Notes: generated by a model from the letters alone, not told the origin. Shown: positions 31,989 through 40,808, counted from the first letter of the stretch. The stretch is 64,000 nt of DNA from Croceitalea marina (GCF_042684265.1 NZ_JBHULB010000001.1:1-64000), one strand, 5' to 3'. Numbers and translations: made by a program.

Positions 31989-32029
31989 GTCTATTACCAA
32001 TAGACGATATTTTTCGTAAATCGTTACGA
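31989..32029 (+). promoter_or_regulatory. Paired hairpins in the leader of the CoA-binding protein gene
   Basis: GTCTATT/AATAGAC (31989-32005, 3-nt loop) and TCGTAA/TTACGA (32014-32029, 4-nt loop) lie back to back 32-72 nt before the start codon. They are not followed by T-runs. A structured 5' leader is possible; no known riboswitch was recognised. Confidence 0.35.
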
Positions 32030-32060
32030 CTTTTAACCTAGTTTAACAGATAAATAACAA

Positions 32061-32420
32061 ATGAAAACAACTTTAGTCTTTGGTGCTTCTTTAAAAACCA
32101 ATCGTTACAGTAACATAGCTATTCACCGTTTACAGGAGAATAATATTGATACAAAGGCATTTGGGTTAAGGGCCGGATATGTAGGTTCGGTGCAAATTAA
32201 AACCAATTTGTCGGATATTAAAAACATAGATACCATTACCCTATACATGAACCCTTCTCGACAAAGCGAGTATTACTATCAAATTATGAAATTGGCACCG
32301 AGAAGAGTGATTTTTAACCCTGGTACCGAGAACCCAGAATTTTATAAATTGTTAGGAGAAAAAGGAATACAAGTTGAGGTTGCCTGCACCCTGGTTTTAT
32401 TAGCTACCGGCCAATATTAA
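32061..32420 (+). CDS. CoA-binding domain protein
   Basis: 119 aa. A single Rossmann-like CoA-binding domain (TLVFGASLKTNRYSNIAI, TITLYMNPSRQSEYY, RVIFNPGTENPEF), as in YccU-type proteins. These are small cytoplasmic proteins of unclear role that bind coenzyme A. FNPGTENPE is the conserved loop. Normal length for the family. It converges with the DUF1059 gene, with only 10 nt between stops and no terminator there. Confidence 0.9.
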   Translation: MKTTLVFGASLKTNRYSNIAIHRLQENNIDTKAFGLRAGYVGSVQIKTNLSDIKNIDTITLYMNPSRQSEYYYQIMKLAPRRVIFNPGTENPEFYKLLGEKGIQVEVACTLVLLATGQY

Positions 32421-32430
32421 AAGAGGAATC

Positions 32431-32667
32431 TTACTCGCTGGGTAAGGCTTCAAATTCTTCCCTTTTGTTTTGAAACCATGCCTGCATAGCTTCTGGAGAT
32501 TTCATGAGTGTTTTCATCTCGTTCATAGCATCTAAGTGTGCTGCATCATTTTTTTGAAACATTTCCATCCCATGTTTTTTGCTTAATTCGGCTATTTCTT
32601 CAAAAGTATCAGCCCTAAATTCAATATTACAGGCTCCACCTAATTGTTTACAGGTCATTGTTTTCAT
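32431..32667 (-). CDS. DUF1059 family small protein
   Basis: 78 aa. MTCKQLGGACNIEFRADTFEEIAELSKKHG is the DUF1059 pattern, seen here in the motifs MTCKQLGGACNIEF and TFEEIAELSKKHGM, with two conserved cysteines. A C-terminal extension is rich in Met and charged residues. The family is uncharacterised. It lies 13 nt downstream of the symporter gene on the same strand and is likely co-transcribed. Confidence 0.85.
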   Translation of the reverse strand: MKTMTCKQLGGACNIEFRADTFEEIAELSKKHGMEMFQKNDAAHLDAMNEMKTLMKSPEAMQAWFQNKREEFEALPSE

Positions 32668-32680
32668 AGTTTCTTATGTT

Positions 32681-34156
32681 TTAAAGAGGTGCCTTTTGCT
32701 TTCTATCCCGTATGAGCCATAGGCCAATAAAAGTGAGTAGACCATTTAAAGGCAGTAATTCATAGCCTACGGCATAACCGCCTAGAAATTTGGCATCTAT
32801 ATTTCCAATAATTGCTATCATCACAACCGATAGAATTGCGACAATCCATACGTACTTGTCCTTTATTTTGTGTTTTGTAAAAATGCCAAAGGCAAAGAGG
32901 CCTAACAGTGGGCCGTAGGTATATCCTGCTACAATTAAGAGGCTGTCAATAACATTACGACTTAAGATATACTTAAAAGAGATAATAACCAAGATTAAAG
33001 CAAGGCTCATCGCAATATGTGTCTTTTTGCGAATCTTTTTTTGCTCAATTTCAGATTTTTGTTCAATGTTTAAAAAATCTACACAAAAAGAAGTGGTCAA
33101 AGAGGTTAATGCGCTATCTGCGCTGCTATAGGCCGCAGCGATTAGACCGAGCATAAATGTAATGGAAAGCGTAAGACCTAATCCGCTATTCAGAGCAACT
33201 TCCGGAAAGAGCAAATCTGTTTTTGGTGCGCCATCCATTAATGGAATTGCTATTCCATTTTGTTTGCTATAAATGAATAGTAAAGCTCCTAAAAGCATAA
33301 AGAGAAAGGTGACGGCGACCAATACAAAACTAAAAGAAACCATGTTCTTTTGGGCATCCTTAAGATTTTTACAGGTTAGGTTTTTTTGCATCATATCTTG
33401 GTCAAGCCCCGTCATACAGATAGTAATGAACATTCCACCAAGAAACGATTTTATAAAATGGTTTTTAGCCAAAAGAGTATCGGTAAAGAAAAATTTATTA
33501 TAATTTTTTAATTCATCAGATTCTAAGAACTCGCCAAAACTCCAGTCCAGCTCGCTATTGATTAATATGATAGAGAGAATTACCGCTGCAATCATAAAAG
33601 TGGTTTGTAGTGTGTCCGTCCAGACTATAGTTTTTATACCTCCGCGATTGGTGTATATCCATATTAGGGCTATAGAAATTACAACTGTTATTTCAAAAGG
33701 TACGCCTAAGTCATCAAATACAAATTGCTGTAATACTATGGCTACTAGATATAGCCTGAAAGCGGCTCCTAAAACGCGAGAAACAAAAAAGAAAAAAGCT
33801 CCTGTTTTGTGACTTACATGGCCGAAGCGCTCTAAAAGATACTCATAGATCGAGGTTAAGTTTAGTCTATAATAAACAGGTAATAAGACAAAGGCCACAA
33901 CAAAATAGCCCACCAAATAACCCAAGACCACCTGCATATAACTAAACTCCGAAGCCTCTACCCAACCTGGCACAGAAATAAAAGTTACCCCAGAAAGTGA
34001 GGCCCCAACCATTCCAAAGGCGACTAAATACCATGGAGACTTTTGACCCGCCTTAAAAAAATCGGTGTTGGAGTCATTTTTGCCTGTAATGTAAGAGATA
34101 AGTAGAAGTACTAAAAAGTACCCTCCAATAAGCAGTAATATCTGAATTGCAGACAT
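32681..34156 (-). CDS. Sodium:solute symporter (SSS family)
   Basis: 491 aa from ATG 34156 (MSAIQILLLIGGY); the nine-codon TTG extension was rejected. About 13 transmembrane segments with family signatures: GMVGASLSGVTFISVPGWV in TM2, SVPGWVEASEFSYMQ, GLIAAAYSSADSALTSLTTSFCVDFL containing the Na+-site serines (SSADSALTS). The solute cannot be predicted; sugars, sialic acid and amino-acid derivatives are all transported by this family. It is divergent from recR. Confidence 0.92.
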   Translation of the reverse strand: MSAIQILLLIGGYFLVLLLISYITGKNDSNTDFFKAGQKSPWYLVAFGMVGASLSGVTFISVPGWVEASEFSYMQVVLGYLVGYFVVAFVLLPVYYRLNLTSIYEYLLERFGHVSHKTGAFFFFVSRVLGAAFRLYLVAIVLQQFVFDDLGVPFEITVVISIALIWIYTNRGGIKTIVWTDTLQTTFMIAAVILSIILINSELDWSFGEFLESDELKNYNKFFFTDTLLAKNHFIKSFLGGMFITICMTGLDQDMMQKNLTCKNLKDAQKNMVSFSFVLVAVTFLFMLLGALLFIYSKQNGIAIPLMDGAPKTDLLFPEVALNSGLGLTLSITFMLGLIAAAYSSADSALTSLTTSFCVDFLNIEQKSEIEQKKIRKKTHIAMSLALILVIISFKYILSRNVIDSLLIVAGYTYGPLLGLFAFGIFTKHKIKDKYVWIVAILSVVMIAIIGNIDAKFLGGYAVGYELLPLNGLLTFIGLWLIRDRKQKAPL

Positions 34157-34317
34157 AAAATCTATTTGTTTGGCAAAATACAAAAAGCTAGCTAGCTAAG
34201 CTACCTTGGTACGGCAAAACGAAGCTTTAAACAGAATTGAATTTTAATTTAAGCAAAGCCCCAGAGTATTATATATTTTGCCGGCGCCAATAAATGTAAA
34301 ATTGTAATTTTACAGCA

Positions 34318-34938
34318 ATGGAATACTCTTCTAAACTTTTGGAAAATGCTGTGTATGAAATGTCGCAATTACCCGGTATTGGTAAACGAACGGCGTTACG
34401 TTTGGTGTTACACTTATTAAAACAACCGGAAGAACGAACAGCATTTTTAGCCGGTTCATTAATGAAGCTGAGAGAAGAAATAAATTTTTGTAGTTCTTGT
34501 CATAATATTTCTGATACAGCACTATGCGAAATATGCGCTAACCCAAAACGTGATGAAAGTCTTGTTTGTGTTGTAGAAGATATTAGAGATGTAATGGCTA
34601 TTGAAAACACCTCGCAATATCAAGGGCTGTACCATGTTCTTGGGGGGAAGATTTCACCAATGGAAGGTGTAGGGCCGCAAGATTTGAATATTGTTTCGTT
34701 AGTGACCAAAGTAAAAATGGGAAAGGTTAAAGAGCTCATCTTTGCGCTAAGCTCAACTATGGAAGGCGATACCACTAATTTTTATATTTATAAGCAATTA
34801 GAGGGTACGGACATAACTACTTCTACGATTGCTAGAGGTATTTCTGTGGGAGATGAATTGGAATATGCCGATGAGGTTACTTTAGGAAGGAGTATTTTAA
34901 ACCGTGTTCCATTTGAAAGCTCTATTAAAGCCAATTGA
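34318..34938 (+). CDS. recR: Recombination protein RecR
   Basis: 206 aa. Helix-hairpin-helix (MSQLPGIGKRTALRLVLHLL), the four-cysteine zinc finger (CSSCHNISDTALCEIC) and a Toprim domain (VCVVEDIRDVMAIENT, YHVLGGKISPMEGVGP) are complete. RecR loads RecA at gaps together with RecO/RecF. Immediately upstream there is a 7-bp hairpin (GTAAAAT, 34296-34313) ending 4 nt before the ATG. dnaX, a common neighbour in other bacteria, is not here. Confidence 0.96.
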   Translation: MEYSSKLLENAVYEMSQLPGIGKRTALRLVLHLLKQPEERTAFLAGSLMKLREEINFCSSCHNISDTALCEICANPKRDESLVCVVEDIRDVMAIENTSQYQGLYHVLGGKISPMEGVGPQDLNIVSLVTKVKMGKVKELIFALSSTMEGDTTNFYIYKQLEGTDITTSTIARGISVGDELEYADEVTLGRSILNRVPFESSIKAN

Positions 34939-35012
34939 CTATCAATCAAAATAGATAGATGAAAGAGGTGTTATTTAATACATAAAAATTAATGATAAGG
35001 TCATTATTTTGT

Positions 35013-35020
35013 TATTTTTG
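35013..35020 (+). promoter_or_regulatory. -7 promoter element (TATTTTTG) for the E2 gene
   Basis: An exact TAnnTTTG match, 37 nt upstream of the acyltransferase ATG. No clear -33 box. Confidence 0.45.
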
Positions 35021-35057
35021 CAAAATATAAGGGTCAATTGATACGTTAATTAAGAAT

Positions 35058-36416
35058 ATGTCAAAATTTGAATTGAAATTACCGCAAATGGGAGAGAGTG
35101 TTGCAGAAGCAACGCTAACTACTTGGCTCAAAGAAGTTGGTGACACCATCGAAATGGATGAAGCTATTTTTGAGATTGCAACCGATAAGGTGGACTCTGA
35201 AGTACCTAGTGAAGTAGAGGGAACTTTAGTTGAAAAACGGTTCGAGGTTGATGATGTAATTAAGGTAGGTGAAGTGGTTGCCGTTATTGAAGTTGAAGGA
35301 GATGCACCAAATGTCGAAGTTGAAAGTCCTGCTGAGAAAGAGGTAGAGATTGATGCTGAAGAGCCAGTAGCACAAATTCAACAACAAGTTTTTGCAGCAA
35401 GAGAAACTGTTGCGACAGCTGTTCAAGATTTCTCAAGTTCAGAACGTTTTTATTCTCCTCTTGTAAAGAATATTGCTAAAGAAGAAGGTATATCCGTGGC
35501 GGAATTGGATACAATTCCTGGTACTGGAAAGGAAGGACGCGTAACCAAAAACGATATTCTAGCATTTATTGAAAATAGGGGTTCCAATGGTAGCACTCCT
35601 GCTGTAGAACAGAAAGAGGAAGCTCCAAGGGTAGTTGAAGTAAAAGAAACTCCAAAAACTGCTCCGGTGGCTAGTCCTCCAAAAACAAGTACGGTACAAG
35701 TTTCAGGTGGAGATGAAATCATACCATTATCTCGAATGGGCAAATTGATAGCTCATCATATGGTAGAAAGTGTATCTACTTCTGCCCATGTTCAAAGCTT
35801 TATTGAGGTAGATGTCACCAATGTGGTTAATTGGAGAAATAAAGTCAAAAAGGCCTTTGAGGAACGTGAGGGTGAAAAATTGACCTTTACACCAATTTTT
35901 ATGGAAGCCGTTGCTGTGGCCATAAAGAAGTTTCCGTTAATCAATGTTTCATTGGATGGCGACAATGTCATCAAGAAGAAGAACATCAATCTAGGTATGG
36001 CAGCAGCTCTGCCCGATGGTAATCTAATTGTTCCTGTAATCAAAAATGCAGACCAATTGAATTTAGTGGGCATGGCCAAAACAATAAACGATTTGGCGAA
36101 TCGTGCTAGAAACAATGCCCTTAAACCTGATGAGATTAAAGATGGTACGTATACGGTAACAAACGTAGGTACTTTTGGTAGTGTTTTTGGTACTCCAATA
36201 ATCAATCAACCTCAAGTAGGTATATTGGCTTTAGGTGCTATTCGTAAGATGCCATCTGTAATTGAAACTCCCGAAGGTGATTTTATAGGGGTGCGCAGTA
36301 AAATGTTTTTGTCGCACAGTTATGACCATCGAGTGGTAAATGGTGCCTTGGGCGGTATGTTTATTAAAACAGTGGCCGATTACCTTGAGTCATGGGATGT
36401 GAATCGCGAGATTTAG
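35058..36416 (+). CDS. 2-oxo acid dehydrogenase E2 (dihydrolipoamide acyltransferase)
   Basis: 452 aa. Residues 1-78 are the lipoyl domain with the lipoyl-lysine in EIATDKVDSEV (Lys44). Residues ~130-170 are the E1/E3-binding domain (YSPLVKNIAKEEG, GTGKEGRVTKNDIL), between acidic/proline-rich linkers. The catalytic core follows, with MGKLIAHHMVESV and FGTPIINQPQVGILALG. The active-site motif is DHRVVNG (His424, Asn428) instead of the usual DHRxxDG. The substrate is most likely a branched-chain or pyruvate-type 2-oxo acid; no E1 or E3 gene is next to it, so the specificity is open. Confidence 0.93.
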   Translation: MSKFELKLPQMGESVAEATLTTWLKEVGDTIEMDEAIFEIATDKVDSEVPSEVEGTLVEKRFEVDDVIKVGEVVAVIEVEGDAPNVEVESPAEKEVEIDAEEPVAQIQQQVFAARETVATAVQDFSSSERFYSPLVKNIAKEEGISVAELDTIPGTGKEGRVTKNDILAFIENRGSNGSTPAVEQKEEAPRVVEVKETPKTAPVASPPKTSTVQVSGGDEIIPLSRMGKLIAHHMVESVSTSAHVQSFIEVDVTNVVNWRNKVKKAFEEREGEKLTFTPIFMEAVAVAIKKFPLINVSLDGDNVIKKKNINLGMAAALPDGNLIVPVIKNADQLNLVGMAKTINDLANRARNNALKPDEIKDGTYTVTNVGTFGSVFGTPIINQPQVGILALGAIRKMPSVIETPEGDFIGVRSKMFLSHSYDHRVVNGALGGMFIKTVADYLESWDVNREI

Positions 36417-36483
36417 AAACGTTGCTCCATACTGATTCGAACTAAATTTTATTGCATCTACTAGGTGACTTTTATTGAAGACC

Positions 36484-36491
36484 TATCTTTG
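36484..36491 (+). promoter_or_regulatory. -7 promoter element (TATCTTTG)
   Basis: An exact TAnnTTTG match 19 nt before the exonuclease start; it could drive the 36511-39167 unit. Confidence 0.5.
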
Positions 36492-36510
36492 TGGAAAATG
36501 ATATTCCAAA

Positions 36511-37287
36511 ATGCAATTAAACTTAACGAAACCTATCTGCTTTTTCGATTTAGAAACTACAGGGGTCAATGTAGCCAAAGATAGAATAGTAGAAATTTCC
36601 ATTCTTAAGGTTTTTCCTAACGGAAATAAGGAAAGCAAGACATGGTTGGTTAATCCAGAGATGGATATTCCTCCTGCGGTTGTTGCAGTTCATGGTATCT
36701 CAAACGAAAAGGTGGTCAACGAACCAACTTTTAAAGAATTATCAAAAGAAATCTATACCATGGTTAAGGATAGTGACCTAGCGGGTTTCAATTCTGATCG
36801 TTTTGATATTCCTTTATTGGCTGAAGAAATGCTTAGGGCAGAGGTAGATTTTGATATGAAGCATATGGTTTCAGTTGATGTGCAGACCATATTCCATAAA
36901 ATGGAGAAGCGAACATTAGGTGCGGCTTACAAGTTTTATTGCGATAAAGATTTGGAAGATGCCCATAGTGCAGAAGCAGATACCATGGCGACTTATGAAG
37001 TACTGCTATCGCAACTAGACCGCTACCCAGATCTGGAAAATAATGTTAAGAAACTCTCTGAATTCACTACGCGCAAACAATCATTAGATTTTGCTGGTTT
37101 TATAGGGGTTGATGAAAACGACAATCCGACTTTTGCCTTTGGTAAGCACAAGGGCAAAACAGTAGATGAGGTATTGGAGAAAGAGCCGGGTTATTTTGGT
37201 TGGATCCTGAATGCCGATTTTCCGCTTTATACTAAAAAAGTGCTAACGCAATTGAAGTTGAGCAAGCTAAATAATAAGTTGACTTAA
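36511..37287 (+). CDS. DnaQ-like 3'-5' exonuclease with ExoX-type C-terminus
   Basis: 258 aa. Residues ~8-180 are a DEDDh exonuclease: ICFFDLETTG (DxE), FNSDRFDIPLLAEEM and HSAEADTMAT (HxxxxD). Residues ~205-250 (FAFGKHKGKTVDEVLEKEPGYFGWIL, seen as FGKHKGKTVDEV and PGYFGWIL) match the small DUF3820-like domain found at the end of exonuclease X-type proteins. A role in DNA repair or RNA/DNA end trimming is expected. The stop shares one base with the start of the next gene. Confidence 0.92.
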   Translation: MQLNLTKPICFFDLETTGVNVAKDRIVEISILKVFPNGNKESKTWLVNPEMDIPPAVVAVHGISNEKVVNEPTFKELSKEIYTMVKDSDLAGFNSDRFDIPLLAEEMLRAEVDFDMKHMVSVDVQTIFHKMEKRTLGAAYKFYCDKDLEDAHSAEADTMATYEVLLSQLDRYPDLENNVKKLSEFTTRKQSLDFAGFIGVDENDNPTFAFGKHKGKTVDEVLEKEPGYFGWILNADFPLYTKKVLTQLKLSKLNNKLT

Positions 37288-38195
37288 TGCGATTGACATT
37301 TTTATTCTTGTTTTTTTCGGTATTCTGCTTCTCACAGAATATTGATTTTGATGGTAGGGTTGTAGATGCTAAGACCAATGAACCTATACCATATGTAAAC
37401 ATTAGTTTTTTAAACACCTTAACAGGAACATCTACTACAGAGGAAGGAAAATACGCTTTGGAAATCCCCAAAGAATATCTAGAGAAAAAGATACACGTTT
37501 CTTCATTAGGTTATAAAGACACCATTTTATTAGCACAACGGCTATATGATAAAAAACTTCTTAAAATGGTAGAGGCTACTTTTGAGTTGGAAGAAGTTGT
37601 AGTTGCCAAAAACTTGGGAGAAGCACAGGTACTTAACCCTATTTCAAGTTATAGCATTACTAGTGGATTCGATTCTTCTTCCACACCTTGGGTTTTGGCA
37701 CTTTACTTTCCTAATATCGGGGCAAGTAAAAAATATCTGGAGACGGTTACGGTATTTTTTAGGGAGAAAAATGAATTTACCAGAGAACGTGCTAAATTTA
37801 GGTTACGTTTATACAGTGTAAACCCACATACTAAAAAACCGGAAAGGGATTTGGTGCAAAAGAGCATCATTCTTGAATCACTGAAATCTTATGATTATAC
37901 TTCTATTGATGTATCATCCTTAAAAATAAAAGTCCCCAAAGAAGGTATCTATATTGGTTTAGAATGGCTTTTTATACCCTACAATTGGTATAATAAAGAT
38001 GAAAAAGACCAACTTACCAACAAACAGCGCTTAGAGGACCGTTTTGCGCCGACTTTTGGAGGAATGTACACCAAGAATCAAAACTTTAAAGTGATGATTT
38101 ACGGAATGGGTGAATGGCAAGACTTTAAGGTAAAATCAAAGAACAATACAGAAAACTTTATTCCGGCAATAAGTATCAAAGTCGCTAAAGAATAG
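37287..38195 (+). CDS. Secreted carboxypeptidase-regulatory-like domain protein
   Basis: 302 aa with signal peptide (LTFLFLFFSVFCFSQ). Residues ~20-100 form the CarboxypepD-regulatory-like/plug beta-sandwich (DFDGRVVDAKTNEPIPYVNIS, LTGTSTTEEGKYAL, IHVSSLGYKD, ELEEVVV) seen at the start of TonB-dependent receptors and of many Bacteroidota exported proteins. The remaining ~190 residues are unrecognised and probably beta-rich. It lacks a receptor barrel, so it is a stand-alone protein. Its start overlaps the nuclease gene by one base. Confidence 0.88.
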   Translation: MRLTFLFLFFSVFCFSQNIDFDGRVVDAKTNEPIPYVNISFLNTLTGTSTTEEGKYALEIPKEYLEKKIHVSSLGYKDTILLAQRLYDKKLLKMVEATFELEEVVVAKNLGEAQVLNPISSYSITSGFDSSSTPWVLALYFPNIGASKKYLETVTVFFREKNEFTRERAKFRLRLYSVNPHTKKPERDLVQKSIILESLKSYDYTSIDVSSLKIKVPKEGIYIGLEWLFIPYNWYNKDEKDQLTNKQRLEDRFAPTFGGMYTKNQNFKVMIYGMGEWQDFKVKSKNNTENFIPAISIKVAKE

Positions 38196-38217
38196 ACGTA
38201 ACAATAACGTGTAGCAA

Positions 38218-38829
38218 ATGAAACTAATTTGTATCGGCAGAAACTATGCTGCCCACATTGATGAATTGAAGAATGAAAGGCCAACAGAACCGGTTGTTTT
38301 TATAAAACCCGATTCGGCCATTTTGCCCAAGGGGCAAGATTTTTATATTCCTGAATTTTCGAATGAAATACACTATGAAGTTGAGGTACTTGTGAAGATT
38401 AAAAAAGTCGGGAAACACATCGATGAAAAATTTGCCCATAAATACTATGACGAAATAAGTTTGGGTATAGATTTTACTGCTCGCGATCTACAATCTGAGT
38501 TAAAAGCTAAAGGTTTGCCCTGGGAAAAAGCGAAAGGATTTGATGGCGCCGCAGTGGTTGGTAAGTGGATTGACAAAAAAAAGTACGAAAATTTAGACAA
38601 ATTAAGGTTTTCCTTGTTAAAAAATAAGGAAATCGTACAAAAAGGTGATACTAGCTTGATGTTGTGGAAGATAGACGCTTTAATTGCTCATGTATCTACC
38701 TATTTTATGCTGAAAAAGGGCGATATTATCTATACTGGCACTCCGGCCGGTGTTGGTAAAGTTGTAGCAAATGACTACCTTGAAGGAAGAATTGAAGAAG
38801 AGAATTTTTTTGCAATCAATGTTCGCTAA
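38218..38829 (+). CDS. Fumarylacetoacetate hydrolase family protein
   Basis: 203 aa, the short form of the FAH fold. IGRNYAAHIDELKN near the N-terminus, then the metal-binding EIHYEVEVLVKI and GIDFTARDLQSELK, followed by IYTGTPAGVGKV. Members cleave C-C bonds in acylpyruvates or decarboxylate oxaloacetate (FAHD1-like); the short length suits the latter group. The substrate remains inference. The stop shares one base with the Hpt gene start. Confidence 0.93.
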   Translation: MKLICIGRNYAAHIDELKNERPTEPVVFIKPDSAILPKGQDFYIPEFSNEIHYEVEVLVKIKKVGKHIDEKFAHKYYDEISLGIDFTARDLQSELKAKGLPWEKAKGFDGAAVVGKWIDKKKYENLDKLRFSLLKNKEIVQKGDTSLMLWKIDALIAHVSTYFMLKKGDIIYTGTPAGVGKVVANDYLEGRIEEENFFAINVR

Positions 38830-39167
38830 TGATATATAGTCTAGATAAAATAAATGAGATGGCCGAGGGGGATCAAGATTTTGTGATTTCCGTAGTGACC
38901 GTTTTTTTAGAAGAGGTCCCAGAAGATCTTCAAAATTTAGAAAAGGCTATCGAAGAAAGAAATTTCGAGCAGGTCTATAAGATGGCTCATAAAATAAAGC
39001 CAAATGTGGATCTTTTGGGTATGGAACAGACGCGTGCTACCGCTTTGGAAATTGAAACATTAGGTAAAAGTGAAGACAATTTGGCAATCATAGAAGAAAA
39101 GTTCCCTTTACTGAAGAAAGATGTGGAACAGGTCGTTGCCGAACTTCATAAAGACTTCCAGGTATAA
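38829..39167 (+). CDS. Orphan histidine phosphotransfer (Hpt) domain protein
   Basis: 112 aa, a single four-helix Hpt domain: DFVISVVTVFLEEVPEDLQNL, then MAHKIKPNVDLLGM with phospho-acceptor His54 and the conserved K-P-N/LG pattern. Such proteins relay phosphate between a hybrid kinase and a response regulator. No kinase or regulator is encoded in the window, so its partners are elsewhere. It sits in a run of metabolic genes and shares one base with the FAH gene. Confidence 0.9.
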   Translation: MIYSLDKINEMAEGDQDFVISVVTVFLEEVPEDLQNLEKAIEERNFEQVYKMAHKIKPNVDLLGMEQTRATALEIETLGKSEDNLAIIEEKFPLLKKDVEQVVAELHKDFQV

Positions 39168-39201
39168 CACGATAATTCATTTACCAAACTCCCTTTTTAG
39201 T

Positions 39202-39209
39202 TACTTTTG
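39202..39209 (+). promoter_or_regulatory. -7 promoter element (TACTTTTG) for cinA
   Basis: An exact TAnnTTTG match 42 nt before the chosen cinA start at 39252. Confidence 0.5.
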
Positions 39210-39251
39210 CTGCTGAGTATCTTGAAGCGTTTTCAAGCTTAAATGCGTTAT

Positions 39252-40499
39252 ATGCAAGCAGAAATAATAACGATTGGTGATGAAATTCTTATCGGACAAA
39301 TAGTTGACTCAAATTCAGCATTTATTGCTAAAGAGCTCAATAAAATAGGAGTCTCTGTATATCAAATTACATCCATACAAGATGATAGGCAACATATTTT
39401 GCAGGCTTTTGCTGAAGCGAATACGCGCTCACAAGTCGTAATAGTCACAGGTGGTTTAGGCCCGACAAAAGATGATATTACCAAGCACACCCTATGCGAG
39501 TATTTCGAAGACAACCTTGTACAAAATAAAAAGGTCTTAGAACATATAGAAACGTTGTTTGCCAAATACATTTCCACCCCAATTTCTGATTTAAATAGGC
39601 AACAGGCATTGGTGCCGACCAAGGCAGATGTACTAAAAAATGAATTTGGTACCGCCCCCGGACTTTGGATGGAAAAGGATGGGACTTCTTTTGTTTCGTT
39701 ACCTGGTGTTCCCTTTGAGATGAAAAATATCATCAAATCGGCAATTTTACCACGAATTATTTCGCAATACGAACGTCCACATATTGTGCACAAAACGATT
39801 ATGACTTACGGTCTTGGAGAAAGTGCGATCGCTGAAAAAATTGAGAATTGGGAAAATAACCTTCCCGAAGCGATAAAGCTTGCCTATTTACCCAGTTTGG
39901 GTAGAGTAAGACTTCGTTTATCCGGTAAGAGCAAGAATAAAAAAACGCTGGAAGAGCTCATCCAGTCCGAAGCAAAAAAGCTCTATCCATTAATTGGTGA
40001 CATTATTTACGGAGAGGAAGAAGATGAAAGTATAGAAGCCAGCATTGCCAATATGTTAACGGAAAAGGGAATGACATTGGCTACAGCAGAAAGTTTTACC
40101 GGAGGCAAAATTGCGGAGCAAATAACGGCACTTCCGGGGGCATCAAAATATTATAAGGGTACGGTAGTAAGTTACGCCACAGAGACAAAAATCAACCTTC
40201 TCGGAGTAGATGCAAACCTTGTGGATAAATATTCTGTAGTTAGTGAAGAAGTTGCGGTCGCTATGGCCCGCAATGCAAAACAACTGCTAGGTACAGATTT
40301 CGCGATAGCCACTACGGGAAATGCAGGCCCGACCAAAGGAGACTCTGAAGAACCGGTCGGTACGGTATTTATTGCCATAAGTTCCCCTGAGCGCAGTTTT
40401 GCCCAAAAATTTACCATGGGAAATCATCGGGAAATAATCGTTCAAAAGTCTGTAAATAAAGCTTTTGAATTATTACAGAAAGAAATTCTAAATTTCTGA
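39252..40499 (+). CDS. cinA: CinA: competence/damage-inducible protein, nicotinamide-nucleotide amidase
   Basis: 415 aa from ATG 39252 (MQAEIITIGDEIL); ATG 39243 would add three residues. The N-terminal ~165 residues are the MoCF-like domain (VIVTGGLGPTKDDIT, LPGVPFEMK). The C-terminal ~160 are the PncC amidase (LATAESFTGGKIAEQITALPG, TGNAGPTKGDSEEPVGTV), which deamidates nicotinamide mononucleotide in pyridine-nucleotide recycling. Length is normal for the fused form. It has its own promoter element. Confidence 0.95.
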   Translation: MQAEIITIGDEILIGQIVDSNSAFIAKELNKIGVSVYQITSIQDDRQHILQAFAEANTRSQVVIVTGGLGPTKDDITKHTLCEYFEDNLVQNKKVLEHIETLFAKYISTPISDLNRQQALVPTKADVLKNEFGTAPGLWMEKDGTSFVSLPGVPFEMKNIIKSAILPRIISQYERPHIVHKTIMTYGLGESAIAEKIENWENNLPEAIKLAYLPSLGRVRLRLSGKSKNKKTLEELIQSEAKKLYPLIGDIIYGEEEDESIEASIANMLTEKGMTLATAESFTGGKIAEQITALPGASKYYKGTVVSYATETKINLLGVDANLVDKYSVVSEEVAVAMARNAKQLLGTDFAIATTGNAGPTKGDSEEPVGTVFIAISSPERSFAQKFTMGNHREIIVQKSVNKAFELLQKEILNF

Positions 40500-40507
40500 A
40501 CTTTAAT

Positions 40508-40538
40508 TTTGTGTGTCTAAGAGAAATAACTAAATTTG
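40508..40538 (+). promoter_or_regulatory. Consensus Bacteroidota promoter for rpmB (TTTG-N19-TAAATTTG)
   Basis: TTTG at 40508-40511, a 19-nt spacer, and TAAATTTG at 40531-40538. This is the cleanest vegetative promoter in the window and fits the high expression expected for ribosomal-protein genes. Confidence 0.75.
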
Positions 40539-40571
40539 CAGCCTCAATAAAATCACTCAAAAGTTAGGCAG

Positions 40572-40808
40572 ATGTCCAAAATTTGTGAAGTTACAGGTAA
40601 AAAGGTGATGTTTGGTAATAATGTTTCCTTCTCCATCAATAAAACGAAGAGAAGATTTGACGTTAATATCTCTAAGAAGAAATTCTATATCCCTGAAGAA
40701 GATAAGTGGGTAACGCTTAATGTTTCCTCAAAAGGAATCAAAATAATTAACAAAAAAGGTATTCATGCTGCTTTAAAAGATGCAAGAGCCAAAGGTTTTG
40801 TTAAGTAA
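40572..40808 (+). CDS. rpmB: 50S ribosomal protein L28
   Basis: 78 aa. MSKICEVTGKKVMFGNNVS, HxxxTRRxF-type NKTKRRFDVNISKKKF, and the C-terminal TLNVSSKGIKIINKKG fit L28. It begins the cluster rpmB-rpmG-DUF4295-ftsY that is conserved in Bacteroidota. It has the consensus promoter 40508-40538. Confidence 0.97.
   Translation: MSKICEVTGKKVMFGNNVSFSINKTKRRFDVNISKKKFYIPEEDKWVTLNVSSKGIKIINKKGIHAALKDARAKGFVK

Larger units (their letters stand above)
31680..32060. other. 381-nt intergenic region with two terminators and leader hairpins
   Basis: It holds the fabH terminator (31684-31709), an ECF-like promoter match on the minus strand (31785-31813), a second terminator hairpin (31883-31912), and two small hairpins in the leader of the CoA-binding gene (31989-32005, 32014-32029). 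A 22-codon ORF at 31973-32041 overlaps those hairpins but has no other support. No gene was recognised. Confidence 0.8.

Noticed and set aside
31973..32041. 22-codon ORF (MIKILSLLPIDD...) upstream of the CoA-binding gene
   Set aside because: Overlaps two hairpins and has no promoter, family match or coupling to the next gene; chance ORF.
34186..34197. Self-complementary AGCTAGCTAGCT upstream of the symporter
   Set aside because: Short simple repeat with no loop or partner; no evidence of a site.
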